DNA from: Halichondria panicea
Taxonomy: Eukaryota > Porifera > Demospongiae > Suberitida > Halichondriidae
Direction: 5' to 3'
Assembly (NCBI RefSeq): GCF_963675165.1
Contig: NC_087381.1
Location: 2,790,001 to 2,854,000 of the forward strand
DNA: 64,000 bases
This document shows, one piece after another, positions 1 through 10,816 of the stretch; the stretch's first letter is position 1; the number at the start of each line of letters is the position of its first letter. The notes below the pieces were generated by a model. That model saw only the letters and a program-made list of their open reading frames with translations. It searched no databases and was not told the origin of the DNA. The position numbers and the translations under genes were made by a program.

Positions 1-22
1 ACTGTAATTCATTCTTGTACAC

Positions 23-800
23 AATGTTTACACAATGTCATGCATAAACACATGCAGGTTAAAATGGCATCACTGAATGTTAAACTTGCTCGTGAGAAAG
101 GCCACAACAAGGTGACATGATGCGTACAACAAAGCTCAAAAGAATTGCTTGAAGCCCCAATGTCTATTTACTGTCAGTATTCATTCATGCAGACACCAAG
201 CCAGAATCCGTTTTTCTACGGAGTGGATCATGCTGAGACATATAGCAAAACCGTTGACCCTATCAAGAAGTTTTTATCTCGTCATGATCCACACCCAATG
301 ACGACTTCACTCCGTTCTAAAGATTTAGAGGTCCCTAAATCTCCAAAATGGAATTGTACTATTTCTTAATTTGCTGTGTGCATGAGTTTTCAACTGCATG
401 CATGCATGTATAGTCTAGACAATGTTTACACAATTTCATGCATAAACACATGCAGGTATCACTAAATGCTCAACTTGCTCGTGAGAAAGGCCACAACAAG
501 GTGACCCGCTTATGATGTGTACAACAATTTGAAAGCTCAAAAGATTGAAGTTCCAATGTCTATTTACTGTCAACATTCATTCATGCAGACACCAAGTCAG
601 AATCCGTTTTATTCACCCTTCTACGGAGTGGATGATGCTGAGACAGATAATGACTTTAGCAGAAAAATTGACCCTATCAAGTTTCCATCTCATCCTGATC
701 CACATGCACCCAAATGAAGACTTTACTCCATCCTAAAGATTTAGAGGTTCCTAAATTTCCAAAACGGAAATGTACTATTTCTTAATTTGCTGTGTGAGTT
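23..800 (+). repeat. Tandem duplication, about 398-bp unit, two copies
   Basis: The sequence beginning AATGTTTACACAAT at about 23 recurs at 421 and the similarity runs through about 800. Both units contain the same coding-like segment and the same 3' flank (an AT-rich stretch with TTTCTTAATTTGCTGTGTG). Small indels distinguish the copies. Confidence 0.85.
58..717 (+). pseudogene. Duplicated 3'-terminal exon of an ankyrin-type gene, both copies frame-disrupted
   Basis: After a splice-acceptor-like ATGCAG, each unit reads through a short ankyrin-helix-like stretch (LAREKGHNKVT) and then, in another frame, through a shared peptide starting MSIYCQ and ending about 45-70 residues later at a stop. 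In the first unit the ankyrin frame hits TGA directly after KVT. In the second it hits TGA after KVTRL, and the downstream peptide is recovered only after a frame change. The parent is probably an ankyrin gene lying left of the window. I read these as two decayed copies of its last exon, but an annotated gene with a different splice choice is possible. I do not recognise the C-terminal peptide. Confidence 0.45.
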
Positions 801-3200
801 TTCAACTGCCATACATATTATAGTGTAGAGTGCATGCAGTGCTGCAGAGTCAGTGTTAGTTTTGTATAGCACTTGCACAATGTAATAATTATAGTCCATT
901 CATGCATGCATATATAATTATGACTGTCGAGAGTTATGTTTGAACTTTATAATTATAGCCAAATCAGGAGAATATTTGACCCTTTGCAATTTATAATGCG
1001 TGCAAGGATCGTGTTTCATGCCGTGCAGTATACTATAGTCATAAGCCCCGTTTATATGACGCTTTATATACCCAAGCAGGGTTTCATACAGGATTTGTAG
1101 CTGGGAGCTAGGGGGAATCGTTTAATTGTCTGGGGTCCTTCCCTGGAAAATTTTTGAGGAATGGTTATCTTTATCTACATGAGGTGAAATTTGGATTTTT
1201 TGTGTGCTTCCAACCATAAACTTTACTAGTCTATAGCTATGTTAAGGAGATTGTAGACATTTCTAAGGAGAAAAGTCATATATACATTTTGTTATGACAT
1301 CAAATTTCTAGGGGGGGGATTTTGGCTAGGGGTGGGAAATCCCAGGGCACCCCGAGTCAGAGTTTATGGAGCACAAAGGGAGAGCTCTAGCCCTGTCAGC
1401 CCTCTCTGCCGTAAACATGCCCCTGTTAAAACACACACTATACAAAAGATCTAAACACACTCATTAGAAGAACTAATGTCATAAAGCCGGTTGTAACATT
1501 GTTTGCATTCATATAATCATTTGACAAAAACCATTCATTAGCTGTCTGTTGGAGTGAAATAACGATCGTAAACTTCTTCCACTGACAATTGTCTGTGCAA
1601 AATAACCACCTCCCCTCACTCTTCTCTTGTACCGACGAGCCACATGCAACACAATAAAGGATCGAATTAGCCCTATATATACCAGCTTGCCTCACAAGTG
1701 TAGGGTAGAAGAAGGTATTATAAGACGGAACTAATTATAAGACAGTTGATTAAAACAAGAGTGTTTCAGCTATAGCTATTATGTCTGCATTTAATAGCAC
1801 TACCACTCTTAGTATTTTTTCCAAAAAAAATTTGGAGTTGGATGCTTGTGTTGACAGAGATACCACAATAGTTTGTTTACGTACAGAGAAAAAATATTTT
1901 AATTCACCAAATTTAAGTATAGGTGCCAAATGTTTTGTAGTAAAATTCACTAGGTATCTGTTAAAACAAGAGTAACTATATATATTTGTATATAGGCAGA
2001 ATAATCACTAACAATAATTATTTTAAGGTTTTAGATATGTTAGAGTAGCCAATTAGCGTTAAAATTAATTGTAGTTTTTTTGTACAAAGATCAAAGGAAA
2101 AAATTAATTGTAGTTTTTTTGTACAAAGATCAAAGGAAAAACTATGCTAACAAATGCCATAGACTAGGATCTACAACTGTAGTAACCACAGACCGTGCTC
2201 TATTATTCTGTGGTTGGCATTTTTGGAACAGTTTGGTAGTTAGAGCGCGGCTGGGGTAGTTAGGGTTGGTGGTCAAAATAATTGATTTTTAAGCCATCGA
2301 ATTTTATAATAGCTACAACTGCTCCATGGTTGCAATGCGCGAGTATTTGCAGCTAAGTGATTCTATAAGCTTCTAGCAATGCTATCTTGCTAACAAAGGC
2401 TTTATTCTCGAGTAAAGGCTATAGTTTTGCCTACCAGTACGTTGAAGGCCATTGCAGTCTCTCCAGAATCATGAATAGCAAAATCTTTTTGTAGAAGGTT
2501 GCTATTCTACTTATGTTAAAACAGGAGTAACTATTTGTAATAGGCAGAATAATCACTAACAATAATTATTTTAAGGTTTCAGATATGTTAGAGTAGCCAA
2601 TTAGCGTTAAAATTAATTAATTGCAATTGTGTCTCATAATACCTGAACCACTTCGAACACTAAATGCTAGCATTAGCTGCAAACAAAGCACTGTCACTAC
2701 TTGCATGCAAAGCCTATTGACCATAGTAGTTAGTGAACAGGCTATTTAGATTACTGCAACACAGGGGGGTCAGAAGTCTCATAATACCCCATTATGCCTA
2801 TTTCTAATAAACCACTTAACCGAACATGGCGGACAGAACAACTAAGATAGCTATAATTATAATTATGCTGAAAGAAGACCTCTCACTGCATGGTGATTGG
2901 GAATAAAATAATACTGAAGTGGAAAGCATTTGACAACTAATCCCTGTTGATTTGTAAAAATAATATATGATCAATTGCTATCAAACCTCCTTCAAAGTGA
3001 TAATTAGTGAATGAGCTTCCGAATCAAGCAAATCAAACTCACAAATGTGCAGAAAGAAATGAAGCAATATTCCTATCTTCTTTAGAATACTTGGAAGTGT
3101 CTCTAAGAAACGGAAATAATTATCATGCAATAAAGTCCAAAGTTATAAAACACAATGAATGAAATAATCTCATTATTTGCGCACATAAGTGCAGACCAAT
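801..3200. other. Non-coding stretch with local repeats
   Basis: No coding region is convincing here. The short open frames have no domain character. The stretch contains a 39-bp tandem duplication at 2061-2138, and a roughly 100-bp segment at 1961-2075 recurs at 2515-2616. A segment around 2370-2520 resembles 17800-17960 and 42400-42560, so part of it is a dispersed repeat. Confidence 0.5.
1961..2616 (+). repeat. Direct repeat pair (1961-2075 and 2515-2616)
   Basis: Both segments read GTTAAAACA.GAGTAACTAT, then a shared run through AGGCAGAATAATCACTAAC and GAGTAGCCAATTAGCG. The first copy carries an additional 39-bp tandem duplication at its right end. Confidence 0.8.
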
Positions 3201-3214
3201 GGGTGTCAAAGTAA

Positions 3215-3400
3215 GATGAAACAACGTTTTCACATCTTCAACTTGCTCTGTAGTGAATGGACCACCATATCCAGGTCCATTCTTGAAAGTATGTCTTCCT
3301 CCCAGCAGTATGTGAGAGCACTGCGACTGAGGGGAGCCTTGTGCTTGGCTGCAAACTTGAGAACTTGGTAGATGGTTTTGAGCGAATTAGCCACTTTCGG
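3215..3400 (-). pseudogene. Fragment of a PTR2/POT-like transporter gene
   Basis: Read on the minus strand, about 60 codons match the middle of the transporter pseudogene at 53400-54915. Shared stretches include IYQVLKFAAK, the RSALTY motif, the SRMDL region and, in a shifted frame, the segment around GPFTTEQVEDV. The nucleotide similarity is visible directly by comparing 3225-3385 with 54090-54270. There is a 3-nt insertion near CWEED and a short deletion plus frame change after SRMDL, so the fragment cannot be part of a working gene. The open frame that extends it to 3958 runs into the inverted-repeat element at 3845-4258 and is not a real protein. Confidence 0.7.
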
Positions 3401-3844
3401 GAGAGATAAAAATCCGAAATAAGAACACAGCTTAGAAAAGCATGCTCTAAATCTGTTGATAGTACGTTGGAATGCAGCAAAGCATCCAAAGAGTCTATCT
3501 TCAAGGTATGAATATAAAAAATTGCCTAAAATAATGATGTACCGTGCACTACAAGCAAACCAATTAGTGATGAAACTGCAATTAGTATCAGTATAGAAGG
3601 AATTAAGAACAGTATACTCGGGAATAAAGCCATACACACCAACTTTTACTACTTTATAGTTTCCAAACTTTGGTGCAGCTAATTGACAAAAACAATTTTT
3701 ACTCTTGGATGTATGCATACATCCAATAGTAAAAATTGTTTGTTGAAAATTGTTATGCGACCATATACATGCATCTTTCCCCCTTCTGATGGCTGCTCGC
3801 GAGACTAGTTCAATGCATGCATGGGTGCATGCCTGTGTCCTATA

Positions 3845-4258
3845 TGTGACAGGCTCTGGGAAAACCAGACTTTTGGAGCAGGCTAAAATTTTGGTGATTA
3901 ATGTACCAAGTGATAGAACAAAGCATCGCCTACACAATTTTATATGCTTAGTATTCACATACCTAGCTTCATACCCGAGTTATGCCCGCTAGAAACTCGA
4001 AGCCGTAAAATGTAGTATCGAGAAAAACGCCTCTTAAAGATTGCTTAATTAGGAAAAATAGCAAAAGTTTGGACGAAGCGCTTCAATGGAAAGAGTTGGA
4101 TTTAGAGCACCAGATTTTACGGAGAGGTAGTAGAAGGACTGTAGATACATATACACCAATAAAAATTTATTTGAGATTTTAAATTGTAGGCATAAATTTA
4201 GCTATAGCTCAGTACTAAATTCTGCTCCAAAAGTCTGGTTTTCCCAAAGCCTGCCACA
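3845..4258. mobile_element. Miniature inverted-repeat element, TA target site
   Basis: The ends are 37-bp inverted repeats (3845-3881 and 4222-4258) beginning TGTGACAGGCT / TGTGGCAGGCT and differing at two positions. TA lies on both sides, as expected for Tc1/mariner-type insertion. The 414-bp interior has no transposase. A second, interrupted copy is at 23812. Confidence 0.8.
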
Positions 4259-4262
4259 TATG

Positions 4263-5573
4263 CATGCACATAATACTAATAGATGATGAGCATATAAATA
4301 CACTTCTTTAGATCTCAACTTCTTTAGATCTCAACATCCCGCTGGTCAGATTCGCATGGGTTTGATGTGAGCATCTTGACAACGCTCGATCTACATGCAT
4401 GCAGAGCAACTAGAACAGCTTTTAATAGATAGAATTTAATTAGAGAGAGAGAAACAATGTCAAAATCAGAGGTATAGGCCCTGCTTGTTAGCATAATAGG
4501 CGTCTAAAAATAATTGGATGTTTGGTAAAGATCATTACATTAAGTTTTGCATAATGACCTTATAAAGACATGCCTATTATTCTCCCCAAAAATGGGACAT
4601 TATATTAAAGACAAAATTAAGACGTGGACCTAAACACAGCACCACAACTGACACAAGGCACAATTATCAGTGTTAGTTTGCTGACTTAAACTGATTGATT
4701 TCCCTGTCGTGGAAACTAAGCTGCATGAGGGGAAGTCCTATATATGGGTTTGTTCTACTCGCATGTCGTAACTTCCATATCGTGGAGATGAATGCATTCC
4801 ATAAAAAATAGATAGTGCTGAGATAATATCAACTTGTTGACAGCATGTTGCACAGAATAATCATCTGTTATGCATAAGGCCTCTGATTAGGTCCTGATAA
4901 ATTAATAAGAATGTCCACAAAAAGCCAAAAATCGTGGAAACAAGCCAGCGAGGAGGGAACCATACGTCAATTTGTTTCAATGTTGGTCAATTGAAAGTGT
5001 TGCAAATGCAACCAAGCTGCATGCATGAGGGGAAGTCCTATTATAGGGGTTCTTAATTTGTGTTCTACTCTGACATCTATACATGTTGGTACCACATTGC
5101 AAGTGTGTTTTTTACCTTTTCACAGGTATTTGTCTGCGATTTCACTGATAGCTCATTTTGCTGATATCAATTCTGCTCAAGTTGTGAAATTCATGTTATT
5201 CATAGTGTTTTTAATGAGTGAATTTTCCAATTGCAATTTTACTCTCTCATGCATTCGCAGAAATAGCACCGGCGAAAATATGTGATACATAGAATCTATG
5301 ATTTGTGCATGCATGCATGTCAGACCTTCAAGCACTGTCTGTGCAACATTAATTTCCCTCATACCAGATGTCTCATACTGCAGTGTTGTAAGCCACACTA
5401 TAAATAGTGTGGGGTACAATTAGATTTTAATTAGTGAACTCTTGGAAAATGTAGTTCACTTATCCGAGCCATTAAATATTTCAAGATGCCCTTGCGCTCA
5501 GATACAATTGGCAGCCACAAAATTGTCTCGCTATGTGTGGCTGTGGAGCAAGACTCTCGATAGAGCACTCTAT
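4263..5573. other. Non-coding stretch with dispersed repeats
   Basis: No gene is supported. A segment with GAGGGGAAGTCCTAT occurs twice (about 4725-4765 and 5025-5070). A segment around 4810-4890 (TAGTGCTGAGATAATATC and the following 60 bases) recurs at 45688-45745. Confidence 0.45.
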
Positions 5574-6179
5574 CTTGTCCTAAAGGCGGTTTTCCATCTA
5601 TTTGTCACAACGAGATTAGAGATCTGACTGCAAATCTCCTAACAGAAATATGCTCTGACGTTCGAATAGAACCAGATCTGCAACCCCTAACTGGTGAAAC
5701 TCTCTCATTTGCCACCTCTAACTCCCAGGATGGGGCAAGACTGGACATTGCTGCTAATGGTTTCTGGGGAGGCCGTTATGAACGTACCTTCTTTGACGTC
5801 AGAGTTTTCAATCCCCATGCAGACTCCAACCGACAGATGAGCCTAGCCGCTTGCTATCACAAACATGAAGCTATCAAAAAGAGGGCATATGAACAGAGAG
5901 TGAGAGAAATCGAACACTCGTCATTCACTCCACTCGTATTGTCTGCCACTGGAGGCTTGGCCACGGAAGCCACTACTTTACAAAAGGTTATCCGCGTGTC
6001 TTGCCGACAAATGGGAGCAATCCTACTCAATCACCCTGGCCTGGCTCCGCTGCCGCCTTACCTTCTCTCTTTTACGATCAGCTATTCAATGCATTCGTGG
6101 TGCCCGTTCAAGTATCGGACACGCTTCCAAAGCTCCGCCTTCTATTGACCTGGTCACAGCAGAGATGGACATAAACTGA
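5574..6179 (+). pseudogene. Retroelement C-terminal endonuclease-like domain, frameshifted
   Basis: The reading frame from about 5574 gives CPKGGFPS, then a conserved region with EPDLQPLTGE, QDGARLD and FFDVRVFNPH, followed by a helical EQRVREIEHSSF segment. This is the C-terminal part of a family of reverse-transcriptase proteins common in sponges and cnidarians. The QDGARLD...FDVRV pattern resembles a PD-(D/E)XK nuclease core, with the two D residues as candidate metal ligands; that role is inferred. Near 5980 the frame shifts by one base, and the expected continuation (KRLSACLADKWE onward, ending at TGA 6177-6179) is read in the next frame. The N-terminal reverse transcriptase is absent. 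An A-rich run near 6280-6295 may be the 3' tail. Confidence 0.65.
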
Positions 6180-6299
6180 ACTGCTCACACCTAAATACTT
6201 ACATTCCTTCCGATTTATTTATTTTTTATATCTCTAACGCTTCACATGTATAATTGTCCAAGGGGCTTCTTCCCCCATTATAAAAAAATAAAAAAATAA

Positions 6300-7358
6300 T
6301 TATACCCTATAATGATTATACTGTAAAGTGTTGAGTTAAGAATTATTGTTGATCATGATTCATGAATAACAATGAAAGTGTCATTAATTGATAGCTATAT
6401 ATACAGTATTATGCATGTATGTAATAGTTGTGACACAGGCACGAGTGCCACATCAGGGGCGTACACAGGGTGGTGCTTAGGGTGCTCCAGCACCCCCATC
6501 CAGGCTCTGGTGCTCCAGCACCCTATCCAGACTCAGAGAAGCTCAAGTAGATAGTTCAACCATCACTGGCTGGCTAGAAGGAAGCTACACTTACTGCAGC
6601 TATCTACAGCTTAATAGTGATAGTTACAATAACTTTATACCAGTTAGATCTAGCTAGCTAGCCTAAAAAACTTACTTTTCTTCGATCGTTACTGGGATAT
6701 CCATGGGAAGTAATAAAGAGTGGGGAGGGGCTCAATAATAAGGCTAGGCAGCAGGGAGTGGTTTGCTGTATCAAACACTTGAGCTTGCCTCACAACATGC
6801 AGCACAACAAGGTTCTTGGATCCAGGTACATGAGGTACATGAATGTATAGTATAATTATATAATTAAGCCTACATGTATGTACAATAAATTATAATAATT
6901 ATCAATGTTATCAATGTTTGCAATGTAAACTACAAAGTCTCTTTTCCTCAACATCAAGGTACGTACTGGTGGTCATACTTTGTACGCTGCCTGTCACCTC
7001 CTGGTAAGCTGATCAATCTTTTAGTGGCCTGAAAAGAAAAGAATCAAGACTGTCGTCAGATCAAGCAAAGGAACAAACGTTTATCATCACTTAATAACTT
7101 CTACATTTACACAGAGACTAGACATGATTGCATTGACATTTGACATACCTTAAGAAGAGTTGGCTAGAGTTTGCCATCCCAGGCGAATTGAGCTTCTGGT
7201 CGTAAACATTCTTGACATGATTTGCTGATGGCACTGTCACGTCAGTACTGTGGCTGTGCACCATCTAGAAAACAGTGGGCGTTGCCGACAAAAGGAGGCG
7301 TGACCCCGGAAGTGGGCGTGGTCTAAATTTTGTGGCGCGCAATGAGCACCCCCATTGA
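6300..7358. other. Non-coding stretch
   Basis: No coding feature is supported. At 6451-6530 there is a segment of the CAGGGGCGTACACAGGGTGG type with repeated GCTCCAGCACCC. It resembles 27971-28090, 16640 and 52277 and is probably the end of a dispersed repeat family. Confidence 0.4.
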
Positions 7359-8447
7359 TAGCCTCGATCCCAGGCCGAGTTTTCGCTTTTATAACGGTTA
7401 GGCGAACAACTGGGCCTGGTACTAGTTGTCTGCGCATGTGTCAAATTTTCATTGTATATTTGTGGTCGGCAAAAATATTTAATAAATCAATAATGGAAAT
7501 TTGTACACAGAAAATGCACAGAGTGAGTACACAAAAGATGCACATAGGGAGCTGCTTCACAAAGGCCTGGGGAGTTGCCAGTTGTGCTGCAGCACAATTA
7601 CAGTGACCCAGGGCAACTTCAAGATGATTGAATGCCTTCAAATTACGTTTCAAAAAGATTTAGCAGGCTGCTGGACTTCTCTGATTCTAGGCCCCAACTC
7701 GTAACTCATTGCTTGAGAAAACGTAGATTCTCTTGATGTCTCTGAGCTACCCAGCAACGCTCGAATGAGCAGGTCATACTCCAGTCCTGTGTCTGTGAGT
7801 ATAGGACAATATTAAAAGAAACCAAAGACGGTTAAACCCTTACCTCAAACTGTCCAGTCTCGTCCGTTAGTATAGCCAAGAGGAGCACTGTTGGGATAGC
7901 TGGATATTAGCCATTGCTCCTGTAACAGAGAAGTAGACATTTTAAATACGTGTAGATCTATACATATTAAATTTCTCGGTTATAGTGTCATTGTCGACGA
8001 GCTGATGATGGCAGCACCAAGTTCTCTCGCTCAAACTCTTCACTTGATCCACCATATTAATGATGAAACTATAGTCTACCTACATTCTTGCCAAACATGA
8101 ACAAGACTTGATAGCATAGCCGGCCATAGGGCCCACACAAAAATATCTGACCTTAACAAGCTTGACAAAGGTTTATACCTCTTCCCTTGTTGTTCAGTCT
8201 TCAGAATAAGCTTCAGAGAAGAGAGAAGCTTCAGCTAAGAGCCATTCCAATCGATTCCAATAATGATAAAACGGGAACTGACTTCTAGTACACGATAGTA
8301 CACGAATATAAATGTCACGAAAGTGAACGAGAATATCCATTCGTCAGAATCTGACGAACGACTGACGCATGCGCAGACAACTAGTACCAGGCCCAGTTGT
8401 TCGCCTAACCGTTATAAAAGCGAAAACTCGGCCTGGGATCGAGGCTA
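7359..8447. mobile_element. Non-autonomous DNA transposon, 80-bp perfect TIRs, 9-bp target duplication
   Basis: The sequence starting TAGCCTCGATCCCAGGCCGA at 7359 runs 80 bp to 7438. It is repeated exactly as its reverse complement at 8368-8447, and similarity continues a few bases further inward after one mismatch. CCCCATTGA flanks both ends directly (7350-7358 and 8448-8456). Long TIRs with a 9-bp duplication are known for Mutator-like elements and also fit Merlin. The 1.09-kb interior shows no transposase. Partial relatives of the terminus occur at about 18820-18880, 49330-49375 and 49662-49708. Confidence 0.85.
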
Positions 8448-8506
8448 CCCCATTGACTGAATCCTAGGATCGCCCCTGCACATGGGATAGTAGCAGCCAA
8501 GTGTAA

Positions 8507-10157
8507 CAAAATTACCAAACCGTTACCCCGGGGTGACAATCACCCTTACGCCGGGGTAAGGACCTTTCCCGGGGTGAAGGATAAGTTTACGTAGGGGTGT
8601 TTTTGCGCATGCTCAGTGTGCTATTATAATTTATCAAGCAGCCCCACCCCTCTATACCGTTGTTGCAACCTTTAGAGACTACAACCCCAGAGAACCTCCG
8701 CTACAACCCTACACTGTCAGACACACACTGTCAGACGCATGGCTACAGCCTGAGTGCAGAGGGCTGCTAGCTTGCTCCAGTATAAGTTGGCTTGTTTGCA
8801 GCTTCTTTAACGTATGATTTCGAGCTGCCACCAGAACCTTTGTTCATTCAGCTTATAGACCTTGGTAATGTCCAGCAACTGCCCACCCACTCACCACACC
8901 AGTGATCCTTCATTGATTGTTCTGCTAGACTATTTGTTGGTAGGACGAGTGCATGACAGTGTGCCTCGGTGGTTAACCTAGAGTAAGGTCTGAGAATGAT
9001 TGTAGCACCAGAAGGCTGAGCTAGGTTACTCATCTACATCCTCTAATACCCTTCGGTATTTCCTTCCGGTATAATAGATATTGTCGGAGTATGAATTCAA
9101 TATTAACTGTTAACTAATTACACGATATTACCTCTCATGTGATGTATGTCATGTCTGTTCTACATACACTGTGTATGTGCTCTATATGTATCAGTGGATT
9201 GATCTAAACTCTCCATGTCTATATCTGTGTCTCCTCCTGTTCTATTTTTAGCGTTGTTTTTTTATTGTTATCTTGCACCACACGGTTGAATCTTTTTGAG
9301 TATTTAGTTGAAGGTGAGTCTGATCTATGTGCCTATAAGCTAGTATATAGACTAGGTTACATTAACTGCTTAAGCTACTGGCACCTTTGTCCATTCACAA
9401 CATTCCAAGGATAAATGCTTAATTAAAAGCTTAATAAAAGTGTAGATAGTATATCTTGTTGGCATATGTACTGGCCTGATTGTTCATGATTTATCCTGTT
9501 CTATCCTGTTCTATCCTGTTTTATCCTGATGTACTATTTATCATGTGTCATACCCATACATTTACGCTTTTGTGTAATTCACAGTTTTTCTTTGTGGTTG
9601 TTTATTCTCACATTGATCATGCATCCTTGTTTCTGGATCATTCTAGAATTATTCTCGATCACCCCCCTGGGACCTGACTCTTATAAATAGTTGTCCATCC
9701 ATTACCTTTTTAGTCGTTGGTTTTTTGAGTTGCTCTCTTTGTATAGTTTGCTGGTACTATTCCCTTATTGTGAATTTACTATATGAAAGAAAATGTTTAT
9801 TGGCAGTCAATCTCAACAATAGTAGTCTGTATGGTTGCAAGAAGAATCCAACATATCTGTTGAGTTCTTTCTCTCAGATAGACAGTTCTGGTGGTAGCTC
9901 CACACTGTTGAAGCTCTGTAACCAAGCCTCAGGCTGTAGTCATGTGTCTGACAGTATAGGGTTGTAGCAGAGGTTCTCTGGGGTTGTACTCTAAAGGTTG
10001 CAACAACGTATAGAGGGGTGGGGCTGCTTGTGCGCAAAAACACGAGAATCTACCCCGGGGTGGATTTACCCCTACGTAAACTTATATTCTACCCCGGGGT
10101 ATGCTTACCCCGGCGTAAGAGTGATCGTCACCCCGGGGTAAGGGTTTGGTAATTTTG
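8507..10157. mobile_element. Foldback element with about 270-330-bp inverted arms
   Basis: The left arm (8507 to about 8840) and the reverse complement of the right arm (about 9890 to 10157) align from CAAAATTACCAAAC inward. They share several CCCCGGGGT blocks, the motif AAGTTTACGTAGGGGT, and a long stretch with CAGCCCCACCCCTCTATA and CAACCCCAGAGAACCTC. Indels separate the arms. I see no clear target duplication and no coding capacity in the central 1 kb. A four-copy 10-bp repeat (TATCCTGTTC-like) lies at 9492-9530. Confidence 0.8.
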
Positions 10158-10189
10158 GCTTGCCATAGGATCGAGGCTGATATAGTGGT

Positions 10190-10426
10190 TACATAAGCCA
10201 AGTCAAGTGGTGGGTAGATCCATCAGGGGGGGAAACCCACTGCACAAACCACCGCCTCTTTCTATGACTACTGATTGGATCTAGGAGCTAGGCCAGTGTT
10301 TGTTGTGTCCTGCTGGATCCAGTTGTGTTGATCCTAGGATAGGCTAGGCTCCTATTAACCAACTACATTGCGTAGCATGCTGGCAGCTAGAGAAGGACAA
10401 ACACCTGTTTTTAAATCAGTCCAAGA
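10190..10426 (+). promoter_or_regulatory. 5' flank shared with the plus-strand CARD-ANK gene
   Basis: Blocks such as AAACCCACTGCACAAAC and GGACAAACACCTGTT.TTA..TCAGT.CAAGAATG match the region 36660-36853 in the same order. The duplication that made the CARD-only copy therefore included the upstream region. Where the full gene has CTATATATATAG about 50 bp before the ATG, this copy has CTACATTGCGTAG, so the TATA-like element is lost. Confidence 0.6.
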
Positions 10427-10816
10427 ATGAGTACTATTATTCTGTCAGAAACCTCTCCTGAGTACAAAGCATTTCGTGAATGTTATGATGTTCTGGTGAA
10501 CACCTCGGAACAACAAGTTGGCAAAATTTGTGATTCCCTATTTGCTGACGGCTACATATCAGAGACAGTTCGAGACTACACAAGAACAATTGGAATGCCC
10601 GACTTGATAAAAGCTCAGAAATTGGTTGACTCTGTTAGTAATAAGATTAAAACTAACTCCAAAATGTTCCATGGGTTTATCGTGATACTCGAAGGTCCGT
10701 TCAATGCTGATACTGTGCAAATTCTGCAAGAACGTTATCGAAAAGCATGTGAACATAAATCGTTCCATACGAACCAATCTTCCGAAAGAGCGAGTGACAT
10801 ATACAAATATATATAG
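10427..10816 (+). CDS. CARD-like domain protein, truncated paralogue
   Basis: This open frame of 129 aa starts in the same sequence context as the full-length gene at 36852 and matches its first ~115 residues ([35 protein letters not shown]). The region reads as a six-helix death-fold, closest to CARD in pattern. The similarity stops at about residue 120 (SERASDIYKYI then TAG), just where the full genes enter the acidic linker. The unnamed middle domain and ankyrin repeats are missing. It could be a decoy-like CARD-only protein or an unexpressed fragment of a segmental duplication. The frame is intact, but the upstream TATA-like element of its relative is not preserved. No splice partner downstream is evident. 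Confidence 0.55.
   Translation: MSTIILSETSPEYKAFRECYDVLVNTSEQQVGKICDSLFADGYISETVRDYTRTIGMPDLIKAQKLVDSVSNKIKTNSKMFHGFIVILEGPFNADTVQILQERYRKACEHKSFHTNQSSERASDIYKYI

Noticed and set aside
3401..3958. N-terminal part of a 242-aa open frame on the minus strand
   Set aside because: It crosses the inverted-repeat element at 3845-4258 and an unconserved stretch; only the part within 3215-3400 resembles a real protein.
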